A DNA stretch of 64,000 bases from Agathobacter rectalis ATCC 33656 (GCF_000020605.1 NC_012781.1:1054001-1118000); one strand, 5' to 3'; positions 43,947 through 52,029 are shown, counted from the stretch's first letter. Notes: generated by a model not told the origin, from the sequence alone. Numbers and translations: made by a program.

Positions 43947-45713
43947 ATGGAAAAAGAAGCAATTTTGCATATTCCACTGTCACAATTTGCTTTTGCAGAA
44001 AAAGAAGACCGGCTGGTAATAAGAATCCGTTGTAAAAAGGGCGATTTAAAACGGTGCGTGCTGCTTTGGGGAGACCGGGTGGCAATGGAAGAGCCACTTC
44101 CGGTGAAACAAAGTGAAATGGAACATGTGGCATCCGATATGCTTTATGATTATTATGAAGTTAAGATTACGTCTCCGTATACCAGGGTATGCTATTATTT
44201 CCGGTTAGAGGACGATACAGAAAGCCTTTATTATTATGGAAGAGGATTTGCAGAGAAACTGTCCTGTGGCAGGGCAGAATATTTCCAGTTTCCATATATT
44301 AGAAGAGAGGATATTTTAGATATCCCGGAGTGGGCAGAAGACATTGTTATGTATCATATTTTCCCGGACAGTTTTGCAAATGACAGACGGAAACTGACGG
44401 AAAAAGCAACAAGGCATATGCTTTTGCCGGATGGAAAAAGCGACAGCAATGGAAAAATTTTACCGGATCGGATTTGCAAGAATCATCTGGGTGGTACACT
44501 GAAAGGAATTTGTGAAAACCTTGACTATATCGAAAAGCTTGGAATTAACTGCATTTATCTGAATCCGATTTTTGAAGCAGCGTCTTATCATAAATATGAT
44601 ACCATTGACTATTTTGAAATCGACCCCTGTCTTGGAAATAAAGCGGATTTAAAAGAACTGGTGCAGCAGTGCCACAAGAGAGGAATCCGGGTTATTTTAG
44701 ATGGAGTATTTAATCATTGTGGAGCAGATTTTTTTGCATTCCGGGATGTGCGGCAGAAGGGAAAAGCATCAAGATATTATAACTGGTTTTATCACCTGCC
44801 GGAAACGATACAGTACGCTGATCCGCCAGATTATGAGGCGTTTGCCTATGTAAAGGAAATGCCAAAGCTTAATACCGGAAATCCTGAAGTGGTGGAGTAC
44901 CTTTGCAATGTTGGAACTTACTGGATTCGGGAAGCAGATATTGACGGCTGGCGCTTGGATGTGGCAAATGAAATCAATCATGAATTCTGGAGAGCCTTCC
45001 GTCATGCGGTGAGAGCGGTAAAAGAGGATATATTTCTAATAGGCGAAATCTGGGAAGAAGCAGGCATCTGGCTTCAGGGAGACCAGTTTGATTCTACGAT
45101 GAATTATACTTTTTCTTATCTGTGCCGGGATTTTTTTGGAAAGGGAGAACTTTCGGTCAGTGAATTTGATGCCCAGATGCAGCGGATGATTTACCGCTAC
45201 CCATGGCAGGTGAGCCTAGCACAGATGAATTTTCTGGATTCCCATGATATTCCGAGATTTTTAAGCTATTGCAATGGAAATAGAAAGAGAATGGAGCTGG
45301 CATTTTTCTATCTCTTTATGGGAGTGGGCGTGCCATCGGTATTCTACGGGGATGAAGTGTATATCGATGGAATGAAAGAACTGGAGTATCGGGCAGCCAT
45401 GGACTGGCAGGCAGTAATGGAGCAGCAGGCAGAAAACAACAGATTACAGGGAAATCTGGCAGAGAAGTTCAGCTGCTGGATTGCACTCCGAAAAGAGCAT
45501 GTGGCATTACGCAAGGGCAATTACCGGACAATTTACTGCAATGATATGATGGGAGTATATGTATTTTTACGTAGTTTTGGGGACGACAAAGTCCTGGTAT
45601 TTTTAAATACCGGCACCGGCAGTGTGACACTGACATCAGTGGAGGTTCCGCAGCTGCAGGAAAAAAAGATAATTCTTTCTTCTTGTGAGGGAAAGCTTTT
45701 GGTTGTTTTGTAA
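43947..45713 (+). CDS. Cytoplasmic GH13 glycosidase (cyclomaltodextrinase/neopullulanase-like)
   Basis: The 588-residue family 13 enzyme has an N-terminal beta domain (1 to about 125) of the type found in neopullulanases, then the barrel. Conserved regions are D-G-V-F-N-H near 253, the nucleophile Asp in G-W-R-L-D-V-A-N-E (about 337), the acid Glu in L-I-G-E-I-W (about 367), and F-L-D-S-H-D (about 431). There is no signal peptide, so it cuts imported maltodextrins in the cytoplasm. It follows the permease by seven bases and is last in the operon. Confidence 0.92.
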   Translation: MEKEAILHIPLSQFAFAEKEDRLVIRIRCKKGDLKRCVLLWGDRVAMEEPLPVKQSEMEHVASDMLYDYYEVKITSPYTRVCYYFRLEDDTESLYYYGRGFAEKLSCGRAEYFQFPYIRREDILDIPEWAEDIVMYHIFPDSFANDRRKLTEKATRHMLLPDGKSDSNGKILPDRICKNHLGGTLKGICENLDYIEKLGINCIYLNPIFEAASYHKYDTIDYFEIDPCLGNKADLKELVQQCHKRGIRVILDGVFNHCGADFFAFRDVRQKGKASRYYNWFYHLPETIQYADPPDYEAFAYVKEMPKLNTGNPEVVEYLCNVGTYWIREADIDGWRLDVANEINHEFWRAFRHAVRAVKEDIFLIGEIWEEAGIWLQGDQFDSTMNYTFSYLCRDFFGKGELSVSEFDAQMQRMIYRYPWQVSLAQMNFLDSHDIPRFLSYCNGNRKRMELAFFYLFMGVGVPSVFYGDEVYIDGMKELEYRAAMDWQAVMEQQAENNRLQGNLAEKFSCWIALRKEHVALRKGNYRTIYCNDMMGVYVFLRSFGDDKVLVFLNTGTGSVTLTSVEVPQLQEKKIILSSCEGKLLVVL

Positions 45714-45871
45714 AACAAAAGATATTTCTATAAATAGTACCGTTCCTTAAAAAGATAAGTGACATCTTTACATACTTGTGCTATTTTTTGGAAAAGATAA
45801 AGAGACATAGGAAGGGGGACTTTTTTATACCCAAAGATGCAGACTTGCTTAGAAATAGAAAAGTTAATACA

Positions 45872-45913
45872 AAGAAACGCCAAAACCGACATTTGCCGGA
45901 ATTGGCGTTTCTT
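45872..45913. terminator. Terminator-like hairpin after the GH13 gene
   Basis: AAGAAACGCCAA pairs with TTGGCGTTTCTT (12 pairs), and an inner CCG/CGG pairing strengthens the loop. A-rich and T-rich arm ends allow function on both strands. Confidence 0.7.
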
Positions 45914-45919
45914 ATATTA

Positions 45920-45943
45920 GGGGCTTATTTTACAGCCCCTTTT
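45920..45943 (+). terminator. Second hairpin, copy of the regulator terminator
   Basis: GGGGCT/AGCCCC around TATTTTAC, then T4. The surrounding 28 or so bases match, in opposite orientation, those at 37753-37785. Confidence 0.65.
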
Positions 45944-45963
45944 CGTTACAAGAGCGATAGACG

Positions 45964-46016
45964 GGCGCAAGACGTCCGGGGGACGTCTGTTCTGCGCCGA
46001 CCGGAGTGGAACGGAG
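45964..46016. repeat. Second copy of the covarying hairpin element
   Basis: Outer helix GGCGCA/TGCGCC, inner helix GACGTCC/GGACGTC with loop GGG, then CGACCGGAGTGGAACGGAG. Compared with 7890-7942 the paired positions differ by compensating T/C and A/G changes. Confidence 0.6.
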
Positions 46017-46059
46017 ACAAGAAGCCGCACCGCGGGTGAGTGGCTCCGCTACACTCCTA

Positions 46060-46100
46060 TAACGAAAAAGAGATATCCATGAAGGATATCTCTTTCGTTA
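46060..46100 (-). terminator. Terminator of tRNA-Gly copy 1
   Basis: A 17-18-pair hairpin built on TAACGAAAAAGAGATATCC and its complement. On the minus strand it is followed by T-poor sequence, but the arm itself gives a U-rich end. Confidence 0.65.
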
Positions 46101-46104
46101 TAAG

Positions 46105-46177
46105 AGCGATAGACGGGGCTCGAACCCGCGGTCTCGACCTTGGCAAGGTCGCGCGTTACCAACTACGCCACTATCGC
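46105..46177 (-). tRNA. tRNA-Gly (anticodon GCC), copy 1
   Basis: The minus strand gives a 73-base cloverleaf. The acceptor arms are GCGATAG/CTATCGC with discriminator T. The D-arm is GGCGTAGTTGGTAACGC, the anticodon stem-loop is GACCTTGCCAAGGTC with GCC, and the T-arm loop is GGTTCGAGCC. CCA is not encoded. A promoter (TTGACA, 17 bases, TATTAT) lies at 46221-46249 on the minus strand. Confidence 0.96.
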
Positions 46178-46220
46178 ATTTGTTATGTTTGTGAGCTCTC
46201 TTGTGTCGAGCACGTGTTAT

Positions 46221-46249
46221 ATAATACACGATAGTGGAGCATCTGTCAA
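46221..46249 (-). promoter_or_regulatory. Promoter of tRNA-Gly copy 1
   Basis: On the minus strand TTGACA (46244-46249) and TATTAT (46221-46226) are 17 bases apart. Confidence 0.85.
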
Positions 46250-46352
46250 CAGTAATTTTAAATTTTTTTAAAAAAGTTTGACGATACCAGATAAAACGGT
46301 TGTATTGATAAATTGTTCTGCGCCGTGGGTGAGAGGCTCCGCTACACTCTTA

Positions 46353-46393
46353 TAATGAAAAAAAGATATCCATGAAGGATATCTCTTTCGTTA
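46353..46393 (-). terminator. Terminator of tRNA-Gly copy 2
   Basis: Same hairpin as at 46060 with one substitution in the outer stem (TAATGAAA instead of TAACGAAA). Confidence 0.65.
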
Positions 46394-46397
46394 TAAG

Positions 46398-46470
46398 AGC
46401 GATAGACGGGGCTCGAACCCGCGGTCTCGACCTTGGCAAGGTCGCGCGTTACCAACTACGCCACTATCGC
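46398..46470 (-). tRNA. tRNA-Gly (anticodon GCC), copy 2
   Basis: Identical in all 73 positions to the first copy. Its own promoter (TTGACA, 17 bases, TATTAT on the minus strand) is at 46513-46541, and its own terminator hairpin is at 46353-46393. Confidence 0.96.
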
Positions 46471-46512
46471 ATGTATTAAGTTGTGTGCCCTCTTATGCTT
46501 GGCACGTGTTAT

Positions 46513-46541
46513 ATAATACACGATAGTGGTGTATCTGTCAA
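46513..46541 (-). promoter_or_regulatory. Promoter of tRNA-Gly copy 2
   Basis: On the minus strand TTGACA (46536-46541) and TATTAT (46513-46518) are 17 bases apart. Confidence 0.85.
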
Positions 46542-46674
46542 CCATTATTTTTAATTTTTTGTAATAAGTTTTTCAATTTTGGCCATATATTATTTTGTGA
46601 AGATATGCATTTCGCGGTTGCTTTTTATTGACATAATTATGCTATAATTATGTCAATGAAAGGAGTGAAATATC

Positions 46675-46938
46675 ATGCCACTTATTATGCCTATTAAGGA
46701 TTTACGCAATACAACCGAGATTTCCAATATTGCACATAAGGAACAGGAGCCTATTTTTATCACCAAAAACGGATATAGCGACTTGGTTGTAATGAGCAGT
46801 GAACTGTATGATAAATTTGCAAGAATGAATCGCATCGACCAAGCAATCTTCGAATCCGAGCAGGAAATCGCTAACGGAGCAGAAGCCGTTGATGCAGAAA
46901 TAGTTTTTGCAGAATTGGAGAAAAAACATTTTGGATAA
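46675..46938 (+). CDS. Phd/YefM-type antitoxin
   Basis: The 87-residue protein has the Phd fold at its N-terminus: M-P-I-K-D-L-R-N-T-T-E-I, E-P-I-F-I-T-K-N-G-Y-S-D-L-V-V-M. The C-terminus is an acidic helix that would cover a RelE-type toxin. AAAGGAG lies upstream, with TTGACA at 46630 and TATAAT-like bases between. The toxin gene that should follow is damaged, so this is now an orphan antitoxin. Confidence 0.88.
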   Translation: MPLIMPIKDLRNTTEISNIAHKEQEPIFITKNGYSDLVVMSSELYDKFARMNRIDQAIFESEQEIANGAEAVDAEIVFAELEKKHFG

Positions 46939-47161
46939 ATTGTCTCCTGAAAATGCCAAAGGACAAGATGCCCGAATTAAAAAAGCCATTTTAAGCTTAG
47001 ATACCTTTCCTCAATTCCACCAAGAGCGAAACGAAGGCAGATATGCCTGAAAAGGCTACCGACAGTTAATAATTGATAACTACATGGCTATTTTTCGCAT
47101 TGATGAACCAAGTAAAATCGTTTATGTAGTAACAATACAGTATCAGGGACGGAATCTATAA
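46931..47161 (+). pseudogene. RelE/ParE-type toxin, truncated with in-frame TGA
   Basis: From 46931 the frame reads D-K-L-S-P-E-N-A-K-G, then I-L-S-L-D-T-F-P-Q-F, a stop at TGA (in place of an expected Trp codon) and K-G-Y-R-Q-L-I-I-D-N-Y. It ends with I-V-Y-V-V-T-I-Q-Y, the RelE/ParE C-terminus. The N-terminal 30 or so residues and the start codon are missing, and the frame overlaps the antitoxin stop. A deletion plus a nonsense change have inactivated the toxin. Confidence 0.75.
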
Positions 47162-47182
47162 AGAAAGCACCAAAATACTGAG

Positions 47183-47407
47183 GAGAATATCAAGGGAATT
47201 CTCGATTATTGTGTCCATGCAGGCATAAAAGGCATCATCTGCTTTAGCATGGGGATACCATGCGTGAGGGCGATAGAGAGTTTTTTTTATCATGCCTTGG
47301 ACAAATACTTTCCGGGAATGAAGAATAAGTATATTCGTACCTATGGTAATGCATATGACTGTCACGGTCCTAATAATGAAAGACTGTTAGATTTGTGGAA
47401 TTTTTAA
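47183..47407 (+). pseudogene. Radical-SAM (SPL-like family) C-terminal remnant
   Basis: The open stretch encodes N-I-K-G-I-L-D-Y-C, G-I-I-C-F-S-M-G, then Y-H-A-L-D-K-Y-F-P-G-M-K-N-K-Y-I, and G-N-A-Y-D-C-H. This matches the C-terminal part of SPL-type radical-SAM proteins. The middle seems locally out of frame (C-V-R-A-I-E-S where R-E-G-D-R-E is expected), consistent with two compensating indels. It has no start codon and no iron-sulphur motif. Confidence 0.55.
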
Positions 47408-47741
47408 CAAGACACAGCCGATAGAATCTGATTTTGATAAGATAGTAAAAGGATTGGCAAAGAAAAAATAATTACTTTTCCGGATTATGTGATTATGATA
47501 CAATTATGGAAAATAGTGTTTTATGAATCTAACAAATCGTTAAGAAAAGAATCGAAGGTGGTGCAAACGAAAAAGCAGTATTGAGACTTTTCATTAACTG
47601 CCCTTTCGTTTGCATCAATTTCGATTTTTTCTGGTTGAACAAAGCGCGTCAACTCTATATGGACTTTTAATTCTGACACTCTATTTATAATAGGATAGCA
47701 TGTACACATAGAAACACATAGAATTTATAATTCAGTCCTGT
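47408..47741. other. Intergenic region before the IS91-like element
   Basis: No supported gene. A 62-codon minus-strand frame (47521-47709) has no ribosome site and runs through the large hairpin at 47560, so it is not called. Confidence 0.5.
47548..47627. terminator. Large imperfect hairpin, terminator-like
   Basis: GGTGCAAACGAAA at 47560 pairs with TTTCGTTTGCATC ending at 47616. An inner GCAGT/ACTGC and an outer AATCGAA/TTCGATT extend the helix, followed by T6. Confidence 0.6.
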
Positions 47742-47801
47742 ATTATGACACCAGAAATAAGCCTCCCTAAGGAAGCTAAAAAAATATACAGTTATGATAC
47801 G

Positions 47802-48977
47802 TTAACAGAGCATATGTGGTTTTGGTTTTATAAAATGTTGTTCTGTAGGCAGAGGAATAATCTTACCACCACAGGAAGAGCACTTGCATATATCTTTATT
47901 ATAAAGAAGACGGATAATGGCAGGTGCATCCATATCTTTCAGCTTGGAAATATATTTTTTGCAACCAAGGATGTTTCTGCATAGGGTAATCTTTTTCTTC
48001 TTATTTCTGGATGAAAGAAGACCATAGTGCCTGATACGTACAAAACGTTTTGGAGGAACATGCATTAAAAATCGACGGATAAATTCCTCGCCGGATATGG
48101 TGATCTCTTTCCAAAGCCCTTGGTTTTTGTAATCTTTAGCAGAAAATGTAACTGTAGATTCTGTCATGTCTTTGATACGGTAGTTGCTGATAGCAATCCG
48201 GTGGGTGTATTTTCCAAGGTATCTGATGACAGATTCGGCACCGTCAAATGGTTTCTTGCAATAAGGAATCCATTCCTTTGCATAGCAGGTATTTAACAAT
48301 TCCTTGAAAGTATAGTGATTTTTGTAAGGTGCAGCCGATCCATGAAATTCAAGCCTGTCATTTTCCCAGAGCTGCTTAAGTTCAGCCATGTATTTTCCAC
48401 GAAATGTTTTTGAGATTACCTTAATCGGAAGGAAAAAATCTTTCCCATTGTCTTTCCAATGATTTTTCACATCCAGCCCTCCACCAAGAACAATCGCATG
48501 GATATGAGGATGAAAGTTCATGGTACTTCCCCATGTATGGAGGATACAAATATAGCCGATATCAGTCCCAAGATATTTACTGTCAGCAGCAAGTTCACTG
48601 AGAGTATCTGAAGCCGCATGATAAAGAGCAGCGTATAAGAATTTCTGGTTGCTGTAGATAATGGGATTGAGTTCTTCCGGAACTGTAAAAACCACATGGA
48701 AATAAGGAGCATCTAAGATATCCTCCCGCCGTGCATCTACCCATTTTTCTTTTGGAAACTCCTGACACATAGGACAGCATCTGTCACGGCAGGAGTTATA
48801 GTGGACTGATATGCAGCCGCAGTCCTCGCATACGCTTACATTCACACCAAAGGCGCCGGTTTTGCAATTCATGATGTGATAAGCGGCCTTTCGCTGAGCG
48901 GGAGAAATACTATGTGTGGATTCAAAAGATGAATAAAAACGATGAAAAACATCCTGAATCGTACAATCCTTACTCAT
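47802..48977 (-). CDS. IS91-family HUH transposase
   Basis: The 391-residue protein has an N-terminal zinc-binding region (C-E-D-C-G-C, then C-R-D-R-C-C-P-M-C). The HUH motif H-P-H-I-H-A-I-V-L-G-G-G is near residue 158, and the catalytic Tyr region Y-L-G-K-Y-T-H-R is near 250. A C-terminal Cys pair C-S-S-C follows. It nicks and rejoins single-stranded DNA in rolling-circle-like transposition. It looks intact. Confidence 0.9.
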   Translation of the reverse strand: MSKDCTIQDVFHRFYSSFESTHSISPAQRKAAYHIMNCKTGAFGVNVSVCEDCGCISVHYNSCRDRCCPMCQEFPKEKWVDARREDILDAPYFHVVFTVPEELNPIIYSNQKFLYAALYHAASDTLSELAADSKYLGTDIGYICILHTWGSTMNFHPHIHAIVLGGGLDVKNHWKDNGKDFFLPIKVISKTFRGKYMAELKQLWENDRLEFHGSAAPYKNHYTFKELLNTCYAKEWIPYCKKPFDGAESVIRYLGKYTHRIAISNYRIKDMTESTVTFSAKDYKNQGLWKEITISGEEFIRRFLMHVPPKRFVRIRHYGLLSSRNKKKKITLCRNILGCKKYISKLKDMDAPAIIRLLYNKDICKCSSCGGKIIPLPTEQHFIKPKPHMLC

Positions 48978-49822
48978 GATTCACCACCTTCCGGGTTGTC
49001 GAACGGGCTGCGGATACCAAGAAGTGTCTTGTTGCTCACATGAAGGTAAACATCTGTAGAGCGAGGATCAACATGTCCCAGAAGTGACTGGATATATTTT
49101 ATATCTGTGCCACTTTCGAATAAGTGGCTGGCAAAACTATGACGGCACGCATGAGAGGAAACATGACGGGTAATGCCGGCGAGTTTAGCACTTTTCTTAA
49201 AGAACTGGTTAACACCGGTTATATCAAGATATCCACCGGTCCAGGAACTTGGAAAAAGGATATCTTTAGGGCGACCACATTTGTACCAATACTCAGTGAG
49301 AAGGTCTAAATTTTTTTGAGACAGAATCGTATACCTGTCAATTCTGCCTTTGGTTTCACGAACATGAATTGTCATGTTGGTACGGGAAATGTCATCATAA
49401 TGGAGATGAACGACCTCCGATACACGTAATCCAGAAGAATACATAGTTGCAATAATCGCTTTATGTTTCAGATTCGGAGTGGCATCAATGATTGCATTTA
49501 TTTCATCGCGGGACAGAACAGCAGGAAGATTGCGCTCTCTTTTCATAGCTGGAACAGTGTCATCATCCCAGACAGTCTTCAGCACCTTTTTATATAAGAA
49601 CTTTATTGCAGACCGATAGTGATTGTGAGTTTCAGGAGACCTTCCTTCCAGACGTTTGGCTGTAAGAAAACTTTCCGCATCTTCAAGCGTAAGATCAGAA
49701 ACGTTTTTTCCAATCCAACGAAGGAAGTAACTGACATCAGAGCAATACAGTTGAATAGTTCTTTCACGCAGGTTACGTTTTTCCGCTTCATTGCGGATAG
49801 ATTCAAAAATATCTTTATACAT
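48974..49822 (-). CDS. Tyrosine recombinase (XerC/D-like) linked to IS91-like element
   Basis: The 282-residue recombinase has an N-terminal SAM-like core-binding domain. The catalytic set is Arg in S-S-G-L-R-V-S-E-V, His/Arg in H-A-C-R-H-S-F-A, His in L-L-G-H, and nucleophile Tyr in D-V-Y-L-H-V. It overlaps the transposase by four bases, so the two are co-translated. This pairing is seen in IS91-like elements of Clostridia. Its role in transposition is not established to my knowledge. Confidence 0.9.
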   Translation of the reverse strand: MYKDIFESIRNEAEKRNLRERTIQLYCSDVSYFLRWIGKNVSDLTLEDAESFLTAKRLEGRSPETHNHYRSAIKFLYKKVLKTVWDDDTVPAMKRERNLPAVLSRDEINAIIDATPNLKHKAIIATMYSSGLRVSEVVHLHYDDISRTNMTIHVRETKGRIDRYTILSQKNLDLLTEYWYKCGRPKDILFPSSWTGGYLDITGVNQFFKKSAKLAGITRHVSSHACRHSFASHLFESGTDIKYIQSLLGHVDPRSTDVYLHVSNKTLLGIRSPFDNPEGGES

Positions 49823-50101
49823 AATAAAACCTCCAGAATAAGTAGTGTTAATAATTACATCTACCTATTCGGAGGTGCATTAGCGTCATAATTCCGATTG
49901 CGGAAGAGACTGGAAAATGTTATTCTTATCATAGGCAGTGGAGCTTTCTTAGTTCAGTTGTTTCGTGTGGTAACTTAACAATAACGGATTATGAAAAGTA
50001 ATTCCACTGCTTTTTAATAAAAATAAAACTGCGCCACAGCCTTGGCAGGCCATCGCGCAGCGATTTTGTTCAATCGGAATTTGCTAAAGGAGATGGTAAA
50101 T

Positions 50102-50314
50102 ATGTGGTGGTCTATTGGTGGTGGAATCATAATCTTTGCGTTAGGTATGTTTATCTTCTTAAAGCCGGGCTTAATATGGAAATTAACAGAAGAATGGAAA
50201 TCTTATCGTGCAGATGAACCATCTGAGTTTTACTTGAAAACAACAAAAATAGGTGGTATTCTATTTGCCCTATTTGGAATTATTATGATTATGCTTCCGG
50301 TTATTTTGGAGTAA
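50102..50314 (+). CDS. Small two-helix membrane protein (DUF6199-like)
   Basis: The 70-residue protein has two membrane helices (about 3-21 and 50-68). They flank a loop with the conserved-looking W-K-L-T-E-E-W-K-S-Y-R-A-D-E-P-S. AAAGGAG before ATG 50102 decides the start. An in-frame upstream ATG at 50042 has no ribosome site and lies in a GC-rich palindrome. The function is unknown. Confidence 0.75.
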   Translation: MWWSIGGGIIIFALGMFIFLKPGLIWKLTEEWKSYRADEPSEFYLKTTKIGGILFALFGIIMIMLPVILE

Positions 50315-50350
50315 TAAATTCCAGTTTGCAAAACTGACCAAAAATACAAT

Positions 50351-50386
50351 CAGTTCGTAAAAGTATGATTTTACGAACTGGTTTTT
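50351..50386 (+). terminator. Terminator after the small membrane protein
   Basis: A perfect 12-bp stem CAGTTCGTAAAA with complement around GTATGA, followed by GTTTTT. Confidence 0.85.
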
Positions 50387-50708
50387 GTGTATTTACGGCA
50401 TTCTTTTTTGTATACGAACTTTTTGGTGTGAAAAAGCTGGTATTCGGCTGAGGTATTGAAAGAGCTGGGATTGAAATGAGGGAAGTGGATAAATGTTTTG
50501 ATTGACGAAATAACCTATACATGATAGTATAAATCCAAAGATGATGGTCTATCAGAGAGACTGTTATATATCTTCAAGTTTAAAAAGATAAATTTCAATA
50601 ATTTTTCAAAAATCAGAATCGACAATTCATGACAAATCAACCCTGAATCGGGGAACGTTTCTCATAGAAAAGAACTACAAAAAATAAGAAAATAAAAACG
50701 GAAAACCA
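50387..50708. other. Intergenic region, no gene seen
   Basis: AT-rich, with a second promoter-like pair (TTGACG at 50502-50507, TAGTAT at 50525-50530) and a CCCTGAATCGGGG mini-hairpin near 50641. No coding sequence is supported. Confidence 0.5.
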
Positions 50709-50737
50709 TTGTCTGTAGTATAAGTATTTGTTATTAT
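50709..50737 (+). promoter_or_regulatory. Promoter of the DUF1847 gene
   Basis: TTGTCT at 50709-50714 and TATTAT at 50732-50737 with a 17-base spacer, nearer to the gene than the pair at 50502. Confidence 0.55.
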
Positions 50738-50853
50738 GAAGTAAATAGAGGATATTTTACAAAGTAAAGCTTAATCTATAGAATCTGCCAGTGGCGGGCC
50801 TCTGTAGATACCAAGGTATACAAAAGGAGAATGAAAAAACGAAAAAAGAAGAC

Positions 50854-51477
50854 ATGTCCTGTATCGACTGCGCAGTAAAAAACTGCAACAAAATGGATAA
50901 AACCTATCCGGATTTCTGTCTGACAACACACATGGATGAAGAAGTTCTAAATGAAGCTATGGAATGCTACAATGAAGACGAGAACCGCAAAGTAACAATC
51001 GCTGCAGCTGAAGTAGAGTATGAGAATTACTGCAAACATACCCGTGTCGAAGAAATCATGGATTTTGCAAAGAAGATTAATGCGAAAAAGATCGGGATCG
51101 CAACCTGTGTCGGATTGTTGAAAGAAAGCCGTATCCTGGCAGATATCCTGCGCAGACATGGCTTTGAGGTGTATGGTGTCGGCTGTAAAGCCGGAACACA
51201 GAAGAAGACATCGGTCGGCATCCCGGAATGCTGCGAAGGTGTCGGTGTGAATATGTGTAATCCGATCCTGCAGGCAAAGCTTCTGAACAAGGCGAAGACG
51301 GACCTGAATGTTGTGGTCGGACTTTGTGTGGGGCATGACAGTCTGTTTTACAAATATTCCGAGGCACTGACTACGACAGCAGTGACGAAAGACCGTGTAT
51401 TGGGGCATAATCCTGTGGCGGCGCTTTATACTGCGGATAGTTATTATTCGAAGTTGAAGAAGAGTGAAGAAGAGTAA
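50854..51477 (+). CDS. DUF1847 Cys-rich metal-binding-type protein
   Basis: The 207-residue protein starts M-S-C-I-D-C-A-V-K-N-C and carries many Cys: near the N-terminus, in G-I-A-T-C-V-G-L, V-G-C-K-A-G-T, P-E-C-C-E-G-V and G-L-C-V-G-H-D. This is the DUF1847 pattern, thought to hold metal or an iron-sulphur cluster. I chose the ATG before C-I-D-C because family members start there. An upstream in-frame ATG at 50791 would add 21 uncharacteristic residues. The function is not established. Confidence 0.8.
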   Translation: MSCIDCAVKNCNKMDKTYPDFCLTTHMDEEVLNEAMECYNEDENRKVTIAAAEVEYENYCKHTRVEEIMDFAKKINAKKIGIATCVGLLKESRILADILRRHGFEVYGVGCKAGTQKKTSVGIPECCEGVGVNMCNPILQAKLLNKAKTDLNVVVGLCVGHDSLFYKYSEALTTTAVTKDRVLGHNPVAALYTADSYYSKLKKSEEE

Positions 51478-51549
51478 TATTTCTAATTTGGGCGTTTAAA
51501 GATACATAAAGATATAACAAAGCGAAAAATGAAACTAGAGCTTGTGTAA

Positions 51550-52029
51550 ATGTTCTGTTATAATAATGTGTTGATGTTCTCTCCGATGGGAGGAAAAGAG
51601 CGTACCAGTGTTTATCTGGTAGGATGGGAGAATGCATGGGATTGGATGCCATTTTGGAAAGACTGGGGTCCGACATATCAAGAAGGCTGGTGCGGATTCT
51701 ATAACATTCCGAGAGAGGCAGTATTAGCAGAAGATAATACATTAAAGTTTATTCCTGTAAAAGAATTACAGAATCTCCGGAAGAATTAGCAGGAAGAAGC
51801 GGATATTCTGATAAAAGAAGACGAGAAAAAAGAACTTCGGAGTGGCTGTGTTTATGAAACGGAAATGCGGATAAATCTGAAAAAATCAACTGCAGACAAG
51901 ATTAAGCTGAACTTAAGAATGTCACAGGGAAAGAAGACAGAGATCCTATTTGATCTGAAGAGAGCGGAAGCATATTTTGACCGTAATAATTCCGATGGCT
52001 GGAGTAAAGGAGTCGCAAGATGTCCATTG
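51550..52029 (+). pseudogene. GH32 beta-fructosidase remnant
   Basis: The stretch reads V-L-M-F-S-P-M-G-G, then W-C-G-F-Y-N-I-P-R-E-A-V-L, the end of a family 32 sucrose/fructan hydrolase barrel. It continues through a TAG at 51787-51789 in the same frame into the C-terminal beta-sandwich (Y-E-T-E-M-R-I-N-L). It breaks off near 52029. The catalytic N-terminal part is missing. Confidence 0.7.

Larger units (their letters stand above)
45714..46035. other. Intergenic region with two hairpins and a repeat element
   Basis: No gene is supported. The region holds the two terminator hairpins at 45872 and 45920 and the hairpin repeat copy at 45964. Short frames here lack ribosome sites. Confidence 0.6.
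46036..46249. repeat. Direct repeat unit 1 carrying tRNA-Gly
   Basis: This unit (terminator, tRNA and promoter) is repeated 293 bases further on at 46329-46541. The tRNA part is identical and the flanks are diverged, indicating an old tandem duplication. Confidence 0.8.
46329..46541. repeat. Direct repeat unit 2 carrying tRNA-Gly
   Basis: Partner of 46036-46249. Differences lie mainly in the leader between promoter and tRNA and in the terminator's outer bases. Confidence 0.8.
47742..49892. mobile_element. IS91-like element carrying a tyrosine recombinase
   Basis: The element contains an HUH-type transposase and an integrase gene on the minus strand, overlapping by 4 bases. ATTATGAC at 47742-47749 is found inverted as GTCATAAT at 49885-49892, giving provisional limits. 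A hairpin with CCTCC/GGAGG arms lies upstream of the integrase at about 49828-49874 and could be the replication-origin end. The exact ends are uncertain because IS91 elements do not make target duplications. Confidence 0.65.

Noticed and set aside
45776..46234. Two plus-strand frames between the GH13 gene and the tRNAs
   Set aside because: They run through terminators, the hairpin repeat and the antisense of a tRNA gene.
47521..47709. Minus-strand frame of 62 codons before the IS91-like element
   Set aside because: No ribosome site, and much of it is the large hairpin at 47548-47627.
50036..50075. GC-rich palindrome (CTGCGC/GCGCAG) as a third copy of the hairpin repeat
   Set aside because: The outer pairing is similar, but the inner helix and the CGACCG tail are absent, so membership is not supported.
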